The notes: generated from the letters alone by a model not told the origin. A stretch of DNA of 64,000 bases from Nitrosomonas communis (GCF_900114745.1 NZ_FOUB01000007.1:53234-117233); one strand, 5' to 3'; shown: positions 46,354 to 55,550, numbered from the stretch's first letter. Numbers and translations are program-made.

Positions 46354-47445
46354 ATGGCAGAATTACTTCCCATTTCCGGCTGTGACGAGACGGATCGTGA
46401 ACTCGACCTGATTTTCGTGCATGGACTGAATGGCAACGGCTATACGACATGGCAGAAGGACAACGACCCGAATAACTTCTGGCCTCGCTGGCTTGGTGAA
46501 GATCACCCAAACATCGGCGTTTGGTCGTTAGAATATGAAGTCAGCGCCAGCGATTGGAACGGTCATAGCATGCCTTTGTACAACCGCGCGCGAAATAGCC
46601 TGGAGCTTTTTGATTTAAAGAATATTGGGCATCGGTCTATCGGTTTTGTTTGCCATAGCCTTGGTGGGTTGCTAGTCAAGGAAATTTTAAAACTGGCTAA
46701 TGAATCCAATTACGGCAGTTGGAAACCTGTTGCCGAGCAAACGCGCTTCATTGTTTTCCTGTCAACCCCACATTCTGGCGCGAACATGGCCAACTGGATC
46801 AACTATATCGGCAAACTACTGCGCACCAGCGTCAGTGTTCATGAGTTGGAAGCTAACAATCCCCAACTGCTGGAGCTGAATAACTGGTATCGAAGCAATG
46901 CCGAGCGGTTAAAGATTAAAACTTACGTTTTTTTCGAAAATCTTCCTACGCATGACATCCTGGTTGTCAATGAAGCCAGCGCTGACCCGGGTATTACTGG
47001 TGTCCATCCAATCCCATTGGATGCTGACCATAGCACGATTTGTAAATTGGACAAGAAAAGCGGTCATGTTTATGAAAGGATCAGCCAGCTATTGAATGAA
47101 ACGCTGAGCAGCATAAAAAAAATCAACTCGACGTCACTATCTAATACGCCGGTTCAAGAAAAAACCAATCCAAATTTCAACCCATATCACGCTTCATCCA
47201 ACCACGCCTTTCCTGGATCATTAAAATTAGCTTTCTGTGAACGACTGGGACATTCATGGAGAGAGCTGGCTGATATTTTAGAAATAAGACCCAGCGAACA
47301 GGCAAGATTTCAACAAGGACTGGAACCTAAAGCCATCTGGGAATGGCTGGAACAGCGAAAACGGTTAACCGAATTGCCTTCGGCGCTCAGAAGAATCGAC
47401 CGCCACGACCTCGCAGAGGAGTTCGACCGCTCCCGCCCCAATTAG
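46354..47445 (+). CDS. Alpha/beta hydrolase (lipase/SERAC1-like) with C-terminal Death-like effector-associated domain
   Basis: The hydrolase domain (15-240) has the oxyanion region IFVHGLNGNGYTTW, nucleophile S102 in CHSLGG, and a C-terminal catalytic His candidate in DADHSTICK. A Ser/Asn-rich linker follows. Residues 289-357 form a helical domain (AFCERLGHSWRELADILEI, IWEWLEQRKRLTELPSAL) shared with the TIR protein and the nSTAND protein in this locus. Such Death-like effector-associated domains link effectors to ATPase sensors by homotypic binding (Kaur, Burroughs, Iyer and Aravind concept). This is likely a lipase or esterase effector that damages host membranes when the sensor is triggered. 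GGAAG precedes the ATG. Confidence 0.8.
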   Translation: MAELLPISGCDETDRELDLIFVHGLNGNGYTTWQKDNDPNNFWPRWLGEDHPNIGVWSLEYEVSASDWNGHSMPLYNRARNSLELFDLKNIGHRSIGFVCHSLGGLLVKEILKLANESNYGSWKPVAEQTRFIVFLSTPHSGANMANWINYIGKLLRTSVSVHELEANNPQLLELNNWYRSNAERLKIKTYVFFENLPTHDILVVNEASADPGITGVHPIPLDADHSTICKLDKKSGHVYERISQLLNETLSSIKKINSTSLSNTPVQEKTNPNFNPYHASSNHAFPGSLKLAFCERLGHSWRELADILEIRPSEQARFQQGLEPKAIWEWLEQRKRLTELPSALRRIDRHDLAEEFDRSRPN

Positions 47446-47449
47446 ACCT

Positions 47450-47583
47450 GTCGTCAACCACCCCGCAGACGGCAGGTCAGCAATCAGGGATCAGGGACAA
47501 AGTTTTACAAGCTTTCTACCAAAAATGCGTCACCAATTGGTCACAACAGCGTTATGCGCTCGATTCGCGTTTTGTCGATTTTG
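47450..47583 (+). other. 5' part of the NACHT gene in a shifted frame
   Basis: This stretch encodes DKVLQAFYQKCVTNWSQQRY and ALDSRFVDF in the frame one base off from the main NACHT frame, with the switch in the run GATTTTGACC. Removing one T gives the continuous family-like sequence RFVDLTLLIDQGTDAQG. There is no good start codon after the hydrolase stop, so hydrolase-EAD and NACHT-FGE may once have been one polypeptide, or the start was lost. Confidence 0.6.
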
Positions 47584-50070
47584 ACCCTCCTGATCGATCA
47601 GGGAACGGATGCGCAAGGTCCACGCTGGCGGCCTAAAAGCGAAAAATTCCAATCATTAAATGAAATCTTGGCGCATACCACAGAACCCTTAGTGATTCTG
47701 GGCGCACTTGGCAGCGGCAAAAGTACTTTGCTGCGCCATTTCGAATTGAATAATGCCCAGACCGCCCTGAGCCAACTCGAACAAAACCCGGCAGCCAACA
47801 CGCCCCTCACTTTTTTTATTCAGCTCAATGACTTCAAAGGCCAACGTGCCAGCGATCCAACTCCGCTGCTATTAGAATGGTTATCCAAACGCTGGGCGCA
47901 CTATCATCCGGATTTGCCTGATTTACGCGCTTTAATCGAGGACGGGCGGATCACACTGCTACTCGATGCCCTGAATGAAATTCCGTATCGCAACGCTGAA
48001 GTCATCCAGCTCTGGAAAGATTTTCTCGCTGAACTGGAAGCTTTCCAAAGCACCACCCGGGTGATTTTTACCTGCCGCAGCCTGGATTACAGCGCTCCCT
48101 TATCGTCCAAAGAACGGCCCGTACCCCAGGTGCGTATCGAATCGCTATCCGATGATAAAATCGAGGAATTCCTGCGGCAATACAGCCCGGATTATGGCGA
48201 CACCTTATGGAAAAATCTGAGACATAGCGCGCAGTTAGATCTCTTCCGCTCGCCTTATTACCTCAAAATGCTCATCGAGGAAAGTATTAACGGGCAAGTA
48301 CCCAGCGGTCGCGCTGCCTTGTTTACCGCCTTCGTGCGCCGGCTCATCAAGCGTGAAATTGAGAACCCCAACAATCCACTGTTTGAAGCCGGTGATCTGC
48401 TGGACGCGCGCGATATTCAGCGGCTCACCTTAGCGTATCTCGGCAGAACAGACTACGAGTTACCGAAACGCGGCCGACTCATTCCCAAGCTCGGCTTACT
48501 GGCCTTCCAAATGCAGAAACTCAGTAAGCGAAAAGAATCCGGGCTGGTTAAAATCGACTATGACCAGGCGCTGGCGATGCTCGAAGACCCGCTGAGTAAA
48601 AAGATACTCGATGCCGGCGTCGCCATGAATGTCTTGGAGCAAGATCTAGTGCAAGATCAAGTTTTCTACATTCACCAATTACTGCAGGAATATTTCGCCG
48701 CGCACCACTTTGCAGCAGCCCCCGAGCCCGACTTGGCGTATCAAGCCTGGCAAGCGGATGCCGTTTCTCCCAGTTTACAGGAAACCCTCGACACACTGGG
48801 GGATGCCGACCCGCTGCCACCCCTGCCATCCACCGGATGGGAAGAAACGCTGATGCTTGCCAGCGCGATGCTACCCGATCCTGATGAATTCACCGCCCAA
48901 CTGATGAACGTCAACCTGGCACTGGCGGGCCGTTGCGCGGCGCAACCCGATGTCAAGCTATCCGCGCCGAGGAAAAAGCAACTGCAACAGGCTTTGGTGG
49001 AACGTACCCAGAACCCAGCCGCCGATGTGCGGGCGCGTATCGCCGCTGGTTTTTCATTGGGCGAGCTGGGCGATCCACGTTTTCAAAAACACCAGGGAGC
49101 GGATGGCGCATTCATCGTGCCGCCGTTGATTCCCCTATCCGGCGGCAGCTATCCTCTCGGCAGCGATGAAGGTCTGCATGATAACGAGGCGCCATTGCAT
49201 CAAATCACCTTGGCTTTCTTCCAATTGGCGCAATTTCCGGTAACCAATGCCGAATGGCGCCTGTTCATGGAAGCCGGCGGCTACGACGACGAACGCTGGT
49301 GGCAAACTGACGCGGCACAAGCTTGGCGGCGGGGGGACAATACTTCTGCAGGGCCAAAACTGCAATTGCAGGAAACTCGAAAATTGTTCCAGGCGTATTC
49401 TACGCAAATTCGCGAATGGCAACGGCAAGGCAAGATTACCTCAAAGCAAGCGGATGACTGGGAAACCATTGCGCAATGGAGCGATGAAGACCTTGAAAAA
49501 TGGCTAAATGGCAACTATCCCGGCGGCCGATTAACTGAACCTGCGTTCTGGCGTGATGATACCTACAACCGGCCGACCCAACCGGTCGTAGGCATCTGCT
49601 GGCATGAGGCCAACGCTTACTGCGCCTGGCTTAGCGCCCACAGCAGCTTGGACTTTCGGCTACCTACCGAGGCCGAATCGGAAGCGGCCGCGCGTGGAGC
49701 GGCTGCATGGCGTTTTGCCTATGGCGACACATTTGACAACCGAAAGGCCAACACTTTTGAAAGCCATATCCGCGCTACCACGCCCGTCGGCGTCTTTCCC
49801 GATGGCAACACGCCGCAGGGCTTACAGGATATGACCGGCAATGTTTGTGAATGGACCAGCAGTCTGTTGAAATCTTACCCTTATGATCCCTATGACGGCA
49901 GGGAGAACCAAGATGGCTCGGATGGACGCCGGGTTGTGCGCGGCGGCTCCTGGTACGAAGGTAAGCACAGTGCGCGCGCGGCTGCCCGCGGCCGCCTCAC
50001 ACCCGTCGGCCGCAACAATAATCTGGGATTTCGATTGGCGTGTTCGTCCCCCTTCATTCACCCCCTTTAG
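47554..50070 (+). CDS. NACHT ATPase with C-terminal formylglycine-generating-enzyme (C-lectin fold) domain, 5' frameshifted
   Basis: The NACHT part has Walker A GALGSGKST (50-58), Walker B LLLDALNE (135-142) and VIFTCRSLDY. A helical middle leads to an FGE-sulfatase-type domain from about 520 (PLSGGSYPLGSDEG, RLPTEAESEAAARGAAAW, DMTGNVCEWTSS, RVVRGGSWYEG, LGFRLACSS). The normal N-terminus of this family (QAFYQKCVTNWSQQRYALD, then RFVDLTLLID) is found in the other frame up to about 47580: one extra T in a TTTT run splits it, so the intact gene starts upstream, near or in the hydrolase gene. It is probably a sensor ATPase of the immune locus; the C-terminus looks like a retroelement variable region. 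Confidence 0.8.
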   Translation: MRSIRVLSILTLLIDQGTDAQGPRWRPKSEKFQSLNEILAHTTEPLVILGALGSGKSTLLRHFELNNAQTALSQLEQNPAANTPLTFFIQLNDFKGQRASDPTPLLLEWLSKRWAHYHPDLPDLRALIEDGRITLLLDALNEIPYRNAEVIQLWKDFLAELEAFQSTTRVIFTCRSLDYSAPLSSKERPVPQVRIESLSDDKIEEFLRQYSPDYGDTLWKNLRHSAQLDLFRSPYYLKMLIEESINGQVPSGRAALFTAFVRRLIKREIENPNNPLFEAGDLLDARDIQRLTLAYLGRTDYELPKRGRLIPKLGLLAFQMQKLSKRKESGLVKIDYDQALAMLEDPLSKKILDAGVAMNVLEQDLVQDQVFYIHQLLQEYFAAHHFAAAPEPDLAYQAWQADAVSPSLQETLDTLGDADPLPPLPSTGWEETLMLASAMLPDPDEFTAQLMNVNLALAGRCAAQPDVKLSAPRKKQLQQALVERTQNPAADVRARIAAGFSLGELGDPRFQKHQGADGAFIVPPLIPLSGGSYPLGSDEGLHDNEAPLHQITLAFFQLAQFPVTNAEWRLFMEAGGYDDERWWQTDAAQAWRRGDNTSAGPKLQLQETRKLFQAYSTQIREWQRQGKITSKQADDWETIAQWSDEDLEKWLNGNYPGGRLTEPAFWRDDTYNRPTQPVVGICWHEANAYCAWLSAHSSLDFRLPTEAESEAAARGAAAWRFAYGDTFDNRKANTFESHIRATTPVGVFPDGNTPQGLQDMTGNVCEWTSSLLKSYPYDPYDGRENQDGSDGRRVVRGGSWYEGKHSARAAARGRLTPVGRNNNLGFRLACSSPFIHPL
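49931..50065 (+). repeat. Putative DGR variable repeat 1 (3' end of the NACHT-FGE gene)
   Basis: Its conserved head GGTTGTGCGCGGCGGCTCCTGG is shortened here to the core GTGCGCGGCGGCTCCTGG, and the tail GCGTGTTCGTCCCCC is shared almost exactly with the 3' end of the nSTAND-FGE gene (51259-51430, other strand). The middle (encoding YEGKHSARAAARGRLTPVGR) is strongly different. Fixed ends with a variable middle coding for the ligand face of a C-lectin fold is the layout of diversity-generating retroelement targets. Confidence 0.65.
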
Positions 50071-50280
50071 GGGGCAGACAATTGCAGTTGACCACCTGCC
50101 TGTTGCGAATGGCTAAACGCTGGTAACGGCGCAAGCTATTTCCAGCAATGGTCCCCGACTGCGGTTTGTGATCCGAGGCGAAGGATTTATGATGGCGCAG
50201 TGACGTTCCGTCCGCACGGTTTCCAGCCATCGGGCTTATATAAAAATAAGGTGTCTCAGAGCGTTAGCTCAGGAGACATT

Positions 50281-50437
50281 TTACTTGGCCTGCATCCAGC
50301 CGTCGAGTAAACGCCCCAGTTCCGCGACCGAGTGCTGATATGTTGTTATTGCCCTGCATTCAGCCAGCGCCATTGATGCGCTAAACGCAAGTACAGGCAT
50401 AGCTTATTGAGCGCGGCATCCGCCTCGCATTGATGCT
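50281..50437 (-). pseudogene. avd: Avd-like accessory gene remnant of a diversity-generating retroelement
   Basis: On the minus strand the sequence reads EADAALNKLCLYLRLAHQW, then after one frameshift (near 50345) YQHSVAELGRLLDGWMQAK and a stop at 50281. This is the C-terminal half of bacterial Avd, the four-helix pentamer that binds DGR reverse transcriptase. The N-terminal half is missing, and the join at about 50437 runs directly into reverse-transcriptase sequence on the opposite strand. A hairpin GTCTC...GAGAC follows the stop. Confidence 0.65.
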
Positions 50438-50439
50438 TT

Positions 50440-51100
50440 TGTCGAGTGGATCCCTGGTTTTGTGCATCGTATAATGCTTCCTGAAAATCCAGGGCTGCAT
50501 CGACCATCCGCTGCTCTTTTGGATGAAGACGTGCGCTGGCTCATCAAAATCATTATCGCAGGCGGCGATGGTGTGCTCGAGGATGATTATCAAATGGCTT
50601 GGTTCCCGGTGACGACTTATTGGCATTCACAAGATTCAGAGGGCTGCCTATTGGCAATCTGACCTCACAGTTTTGGTCAAATTGCTACCTGAATCCCTTT
50701 GACCATTTTGTAAAGCGGAAGCTGCGATGTCCGACCTATGTGCTTTATGTGAACAACATGGCGTTGTTCAGCAACAGTAAAGCCGAACTCTGGAACTAGC
50801 GAGAAGCTCTGATCAAACGCTTGCAATCCTTGCGTTTGCTGCGCCGGTGGAACGGGGCATCCCCTGGCTGGGCTTTATTGTTTATCCGCAATATCGACCC
50901 ATTAAGGCACGCAACGTACGCCATTTTTCAGCCCGGCTCCGGGATCGCTGGCAAGCATTTTGTAGGGAGCCATCAGCTTTGCCGAATTTGACAGCAGCGT
51001 TCAGGGATGGATCAATCATGTGCGCTACGCCGATAGCTGGGGACTACGCAAGCATGTATTGGGTAAACCGTTGATGACCAAACGTTCGGCACCCGAATAA
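50440..51100 (+). pseudogene. DGR-type reverse transcriptase, degenerate
   Basis: The pieces appear in several frames: LLDEDVRWLIKIIIAGGDG; then [20 protein letters not shown] and [20 protein letters not shown]; then [20 protein letters not shown] and [15 protein letters not shown]; and finally [31 protein letters not shown] and a stop at 51098. [19 protein letters not shown] and the [10 protein letters not shown] tail are hallmarks of DGR reverse transcriptases. The catalytic YVDD is YVNN (50746-50757), the N-terminal palm motifs are gone, and there are at least three frameshifts or stops. No template repeat was found nearby. The enzyme is dead. Confidence 0.85.
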
Positions 51101-51249
51101 CATGCAACCAGCATGCCAAAGGGCTATAAATTCAATTTCAGAGCGCTCAACCGGCGATAACCGGTTGCATGATTTTGCCATAATGTATACAAGCTGGCAG
51201 AAAAAAATTCGCGGCGCGCTACGCATGCTTTTTGCCGCTGACGTGGCCA

Positions 51250-53721
51250 TTAGTGTTCAGGGGTTCGAATGATGGGGGACGAACACGCCAACCGAAACCC
51301 CAGGCTACGGTTGCGGTCGCCGGGAGTGTAGCGGAAGCGGAAAACCGCGCACGATTCCTCCTGATAATTGATCCAGGAGCCGCCGCGCACAACCCGGTAA
51401 TTGATCCAGGAGCCGCCGCGCACAACCTGGCAGGCATTACGCGTGGCATCAGTAGCCTCAGGTGCATGATAGCAGTTCGCACACCATTCCCAAACATTGC
51501 CACTCATATCAAGGGCCCCTACTGGCGATCCACCTTGCGGATAAAGCCCAACGGCCGTGGTGCGTCCCAAACCGCTTTCAAAAGTATTGCAATACATTGG
51601 TGCAAATACTGGTCCCCAAGGAAAGACATTTTCCGTACACCCGCCTGTTGCGGCTTGTTGCCACTCCAATTCGCTTGGCAAACGGATAGCGTAACCCAGT
51701 TTAAAAGTCAGCCAACGGCAAAAGGCTATCGCATCGAACCAGCTGACCCTGTCGGCCGGATGATTATCGACTGTTTGATATTGTTCGCCGGGTTCGGGGG
51801 CATGTTGTAGGTCAATCCACCAGCGTTCATCAGGGTAACCGTCCACGGCTTCCAAAAAGGCACGGTATTGCTTGTAAGTCACTGGATATTGGCCGATGAA
51901 AAAAGCGTCGACATTAAACGTGCCTGCGTCATTTTCCAGCACGATTCTGCCCGGCGGCACCTTACACCATTCGACTTGCGGAAGGCCTGCTGCATCGACA
52001 CCGACACCTGGACGCGGATCGCCGATATCCGCCAGCCGCATGCCGATGCGTTCGCGCTGTTGATGCGTCAAAGCGGAATCGTTGAGCTTTTCCAGCAAAC
52101 GTTCAGCCTCTGGACGGATAAAATCAAGCGCTTGCGCAGATAATCGTGGCTGAAGCTTTTGCTGCATGGCGTAGACTTGCTGCAATCGCTCGTGCGGCCA
52201 GAGGTTGGCGTCAGATTGATTATTACGCAGCCATTCAGTGGTTTCTAGTTCGACTTGGCGCAGCAGGCAAAAATCGTTCAACCGTACGTCGATCCATTCT
52301 TTGAGTAAATCCCAATGGGTCAATACGGCCTCATGCGCCACCTCGACGATAATCTTTGTCGCGCATGAATGCATTTGGGCATCGATTTCATTAATGGTGT
52401 TTTTGACCAGCAAGCGTGCCTCGATAAAAGCGTCGATGAGCTGTCGGGCCGCAGCAGTTTTAGCAACCGTGGCAAAATCAGCACGTTTACGAGTGGCAAC
52501 GCGGCGCTCGGAATCGACCGTGACTAACTCGGCGAAGACGTCAGACAATGCATTTTGCGCAGGAGGCTCCAGGTTGCGATAAACTTCCTCGGCATAGCGG
52601 CCGATGGCTAGGCTGACCCCACCCATATGCCGGTAAGCTTGCAAAGTCAACGTCGTGTTCGGGAAGCAGGCAAGATAAAGCTTTTCCAAAGCAAAGGCCA
52701 TTAATGCCAGCGCCCCGGAACCGGTACCAGTATCACGTAGAATCTCCCCTACCAGGCCGGATTCGAATTGCAACCCCGCCACTTTGGCTGGTTCAACGAT
52801 CATTTGCGACAGAGAAGAAATATCTGGCGAGGCTAAATGCCAAGCGCCGCAATTGATGAGCCTGGCCAGTGCGGTATAGTTGAGGCAGTGTTCATGAAAG
52901 TCAGCGCGTACCGTCAGGATAATGCGCAGATACGGGCTCTGTATGGCTTGATCCAACAGCTGGATAAAGCGTTGCTGGTAATTTTCATCGACCAGGGTGA
53001 ACAGCTCTTCGAATTGGTCAATGAACAAAACCAATTGCGTAGCAGAGGGCCTTTGCAACTGGTATTTTTCTGCTATTTCATCGATATTACCACGTTGTTG
53101 CAGTTGGGTGGCCATCTCGCGAGGTGTCATTCCCAGCTTTTCAAGTACAGGCTTTAACGCGGCAGATAACGCCATGAAGGGGTTGTCACCAACCTCACCG
53201 GGCGTAAAGCGCAACCATTCCCAACCACGGCTGTTTTCTGTTTGCCTTAGCCTGGGCAATAAGCCTGCACGTACGAGGGACGATTTACCAGAACCCGACG
53301 CGCCGATGACAGCCAAAAATCGGCCGGTAATGATTTTATCAAACAAAGCGTTTATTTCAGGTTCTCGCCCGAAAAACAAGACAGCTTCGTCTTCTGTAAA
53401 AGCGCGCAGGCCAATATAAGGGCAGGTGCCACTGATTTTTTTCGGTTCGGGCGAGGACTCGAGCGTGCCGCTGGAATGGATCTTTGCAGCAAGATCTGGC
53501 CGACCAATATCTTTTAGTGCTGGTTCCAGTTGATCCAATCGGGCGTTCTGTTCCAACCATGCCCAGATTTCCCGTGCTTCATCACCCTGAGGATATTGTT
53601 TTTGGTGCCTATTCGGAATTTCAAAGTAATCGGCCAGTTCCTGCCAATTGTTGCCCAAATTATTGTAAAAGATTATTTTTTGCTTACCGTTGTACTTTGT
53701 CATGGCTTGCAGCGCCTTCAT
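51250..53721 (-). CDS. Death-like EAD + nSTAND ATPase + formylglycine-generating-enzyme domain protein
   Basis: Domain order: EAD (12-82: IIFYNNLGNNWQELADYFEI, IWAWLEQNARLDQLEPAL); nSTAND start CPYIGLRAFTEDEAVLFFGR (100-119) with Walker A GASGSGKS (140-147) and Walker B VLFIDQFEEL (231-240); helical region; then an FGE-sulfatase C-lectin domain (580-823: VEWCKVPPGRIV, RLPSELEWQQAATGG, DMSGNVWEWC, LGFRLACSS). It overlaps the TIR-EAD gene stop by 4 bp. It is probably the sensor that, on ligand binding by the C-terminal domain, recruits the TIR and hydrolase effectors through EAD-EAD contacts. An 11-residue duplication (VVRGGSWINY repeated) lies in the putative variable region. Confidence 0.85.
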   Translation of the reverse strand: MKALQAMTKYNGKQKIIFYNNLGNNWQELADYFEIPNRHQKQYPQGDEAREIWAWLEQNARLDQLEPALKDIGRPDLAAKIHSSGTLESSPEPKKISGTCPYIGLRAFTEDEAVLFFGREPEINALFDKIITGRFLAVIGASGSGKSSLVRAGLLPRLRQTENSRGWEWLRFTPGEVGDNPFMALSAALKPVLEKLGMTPREMATQLQQRGNIDEIAEKYQLQRPSATQLVLFIDQFEELFTLVDENYQQRFIQLLDQAIQSPYLRIILTVRADFHEHCLNYTALARLINCGAWHLASPDISSLSQMIVEPAKVAGLQFESGLVGEILRDTGTGSGALALMAFALEKLYLACFPNTTLTLQAYRHMGGVSLAIGRYAEEVYRNLEPPAQNALSDVFAELVTVDSERRVATRKRADFATVAKTAAARQLIDAFIEARLLVKNTINEIDAQMHSCATKIIVEVAHEAVLTHWDLLKEWIDVRLNDFCLLRQVELETTEWLRNNQSDANLWPHERLQQVYAMQQKLQPRLSAQALDFIRPEAERLLEKLNDSALTHQQRERIGMRLADIGDPRPGVGVDAAGLPQVEWCKVPPGRIVLENDAGTFNVDAFFIGQYPVTYKQYRAFLEAVDGYPDERWWIDLQHAPEPGEQYQTVDNHPADRVSWFDAIAFCRWLTFKLGYAIRLPSELEWQQAATGGCTENVFPWGPVFAPMYCNTFESGLGRTTAVGLYPQGGSPVGALDMSGNVWEWCANCYHAPEATDATRNACQVVRGGSWINYRVVRGGSWINYQEESCAVFRFRYTPGDRNRSLGFRLACSSPIIRTPEH
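51259..51430 (-). repeat. Putative DGR variable repeat 2, with internal 33-bp tandem duplication
   Basis: It is the counterpart of the repeat at 49931-50065, with the same head (GTGCGCGGCGGCTCCTGG) and tail (GCGTGTTCGTCCCCC). Two head units in tandem, each 33 bp, occupy 51365-51397 and 51398-51430 and differ at about two bases. The middle encodes QEESCAVFRFRYTPGDRNRS, different from repeat 1. Confidence 0.65.
51365..51430 (-). repeat. 33-bp direct tandem duplication in frame
   Basis: Two adjacent 33-bp units encode (Q/R)VVRGGSWINY twice. The duplication keeps the reading frame and adds a second RGGSW segment, which normally occurs once in the FGE fold. Confidence 0.85.
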
Positions 53722-54458
53722 TCAGGGGCGGATGTAAAAATCCGCGCCAAATCGGGACGATTAATATCAGTTAGCATGCCGGGCAATTCATGTAAACGAC
53801 CACGATTGTCCAGCCATACCCAAATGTGCCGACCTTCATCGCCGGTTGCAAATCGGTTCTGCTCCGCGGGTGTAATCTCTAAATAATCGGCCAGTAGTTT
53901 CCAATCTTCGCCCAGCCGCTGGCAAAAAGCTATTTTAGCTTTGCCTGTCATGCTAATTGGCGGAGGTGAAGGCGGGATATGCGGTGAGGATTTTTGTTGA
54001 CGAATAAGTTGCGCCCGTTCCATCAGCCCTTCACGTATAGCCAGAAATAAGCGTTTGCGTTCACCTGCTTCGCGATAATGTTCTTCTACCGTCATGTCAC
54101 CGCCCGGCAGAAACTGGCGGCTCGCTAGCCAATCGTGGCGCTTCCAATTGCATGGCGACAAGATGACCGGAAATAAATACTTGGTCCCAGCCAGAAAATG
54201 GGCAATTTCCACATTATGGCAATAATCGGAATCGAGAAATCCCTGACTGATCAAAACCAAAGCGATATCGCAGGTTTGAATTTGATTTTTGATTACCTGA
54301 TCCCACAGCTCGCCGGGTTTTATTTCCCGATCTGTCCAGAATTCGATGCCCTCTCGTTCCAGCCCTTTGAGAAAACCCAACAATGAGTCAGGTTGCAAAT
54401 AGTGTGCATCCTGATGGCTATAGCTGATGAAAATTTTTATGGTCGAATTCATTGTCAT
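53718..54458 (-). CDS. TIR-domain protein with C-terminal Death-like effector-associated domain
   Basis: The start is ATG 54458 (MTMNSTIKIF) or 54452; the frame further upstream is not protein-like. The TIR domain (residues 6-150) begins IKIFISYSHQDAHY and has FWTDREIKPGELWDQ and the NADase-type motif SDYCHNVE with catalytic Glu. A Pro/Ser linker leads to the EAD at 170-240 (IAFCQRLGEDWKLLADYLEI, IWVWLDNRGRLHELPGML). TIR enzymes of this type cleave NAD+ to kill or signal in infected cells. It is followed by the EAD-nSTAND-FGE gene with a 4-bp overlap, giving a sensor-effector pair. Confidence 0.85.
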   Translation of the reverse strand: MTMNSTIKIFISYSHQDAHYLQPDSLLGFLKGLEREGIEFWTDREIKPGELWDQVIKNQIQTCDIALVLISQGFLDSDYCHNVEIAHFLAGTKYLFPVILSPCNWKRHDWLASRQFLPGGDMTVEEHYREAGERKRLFLAIREGLMERAQLIRQQKSSPHIPPSPPPISMTGKAKIAFCQRLGEDWKLLADYLEITPAEQNRFATGDEGRHIWVWLDNRGRLHELPGMLTDINRPDLARIFTSAPE

Positions 54459-54704
54459 CACGGCATGCTGAAAAAATTCCATGAACAAGAAGAGATCGTA
54501 AGCTCCATCTAGAAATACGCCTGAAAGAAAATCGGCGAATACTGCGTGCAAGCTTGATTCTTTCGTGGTCTGCTAACAATATTTTAGCATTACAAACTGT
54601 CGCGTCTATGGCCATTATTTCATTTCGCTGTAAATAATGGTCCGCCTGCCAAAATGCTCCAAGTTTAAGTGAGCAACGTATAAAAGGGTCAAGTCGCACA
54701 CCGT

Positions 54705-55546
54705 TATATCAAAGATCAAATAAATTGCTTGCAATTCATAGATGACTTACCCATCATAATTTCGCTGCAAAGTTTTGTCCGTTCGCAAGAAGGAAGAACT
54801 TACAATTGAGCAGGCGGCAGCGCATTTTTGTGTGGAAATTGCCAGCGTGACGCGCTGGGTGGAAAATCCCAATCCCAAGCAGACCCGTAACAAACCGGCG
54901 ATGAAGATCGACATGGTCGCAACGGGCTCGTCGACTAGGTATAAGCGAAAAAGGTCTCGGCCACGCGCTGCGACGTATGAACTCCGCTACAAACAAACAT
55001 TGCAGCATCCCAAAGCGGACGAAGACAAACGGCACACCTTCCAAGAGGCAATTAAGGCGAATGAAGCTCAAAACCGCGTCATCGTCTATATTGACGAGAG
55101 TGGTTTTGCTCACGATATGCCACGAACACATGGGTATGCGTCCATTGGCAAGCGGTTTCAAGGTGTGTGTAATTGACATGCAGAGGTCGCGTCAATGTGA
55201 TCGGCGTGTTGATCGGCAAGTGTCTTCTAACAGTGGGATTGTTCATAAGCAATATTGATGCAGATACTTTTTTCGGTTAGACGGTAACACAATCTGTTGC
55301 CAAAACTCCCGCCAGCATCAGTTGTGGCCATGGATAACACGACCCTTCACAAGAGGCAGGATATCCAAACCGCCATTGCCAATGCCGGGCATACACTTGA
55401 ATACTTACCGTCTTATTCCCCAGACTTTAATGACATTGAGCCAAAATGGGGCCAAGCCAAAGCCATCAGGAAAAGGGAAGGGTGTTCCATCGAGCAGCTC
55501 TTTGCCGCTTATAAAATTTGAATCACTTTATATAAGATAATCCACA
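54705..55546 (+). mobile_element. IS630-family element, copy 3 (about 840 bp, degenerate)
   Basis: The left end (from TATATC at 54705) and right end (near 55546) align with copy 4, with many substitutions; this is the most diverged copy. It lies directly before tmRNA-like block B, just as copy 2 lies before block A, so IS end plus block form one duplicated unit. Confidence 0.7.
54742..55521 (+). pseudogene. IS630 transposase, degenerate (copy 3)
   Basis: It keeps the ATG start lost in copy 4 (MTYPS), but a TAA follows five codons later. HTH part: EELTIEQAAAHFCVEIASVT. First catalytic Asp in VIVYIDESGFAHDMPRTHGY. An internal frameshift and stop near 55175 and a stop at 55278 break the gene; the end (VVAMDNTTLHKRQD, NDIEPKWGQAKAI) is open from 55297. 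Confidence 0.8.
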
Positions 55547-55550
55547 TGGA

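Noticed and set aside
50071..51249. Template repeat of the retroelement
   Set aside because: No stretch in this interval resembles the shared head/tail of the two FGE gene ends, so I do not annotate a template repeat.
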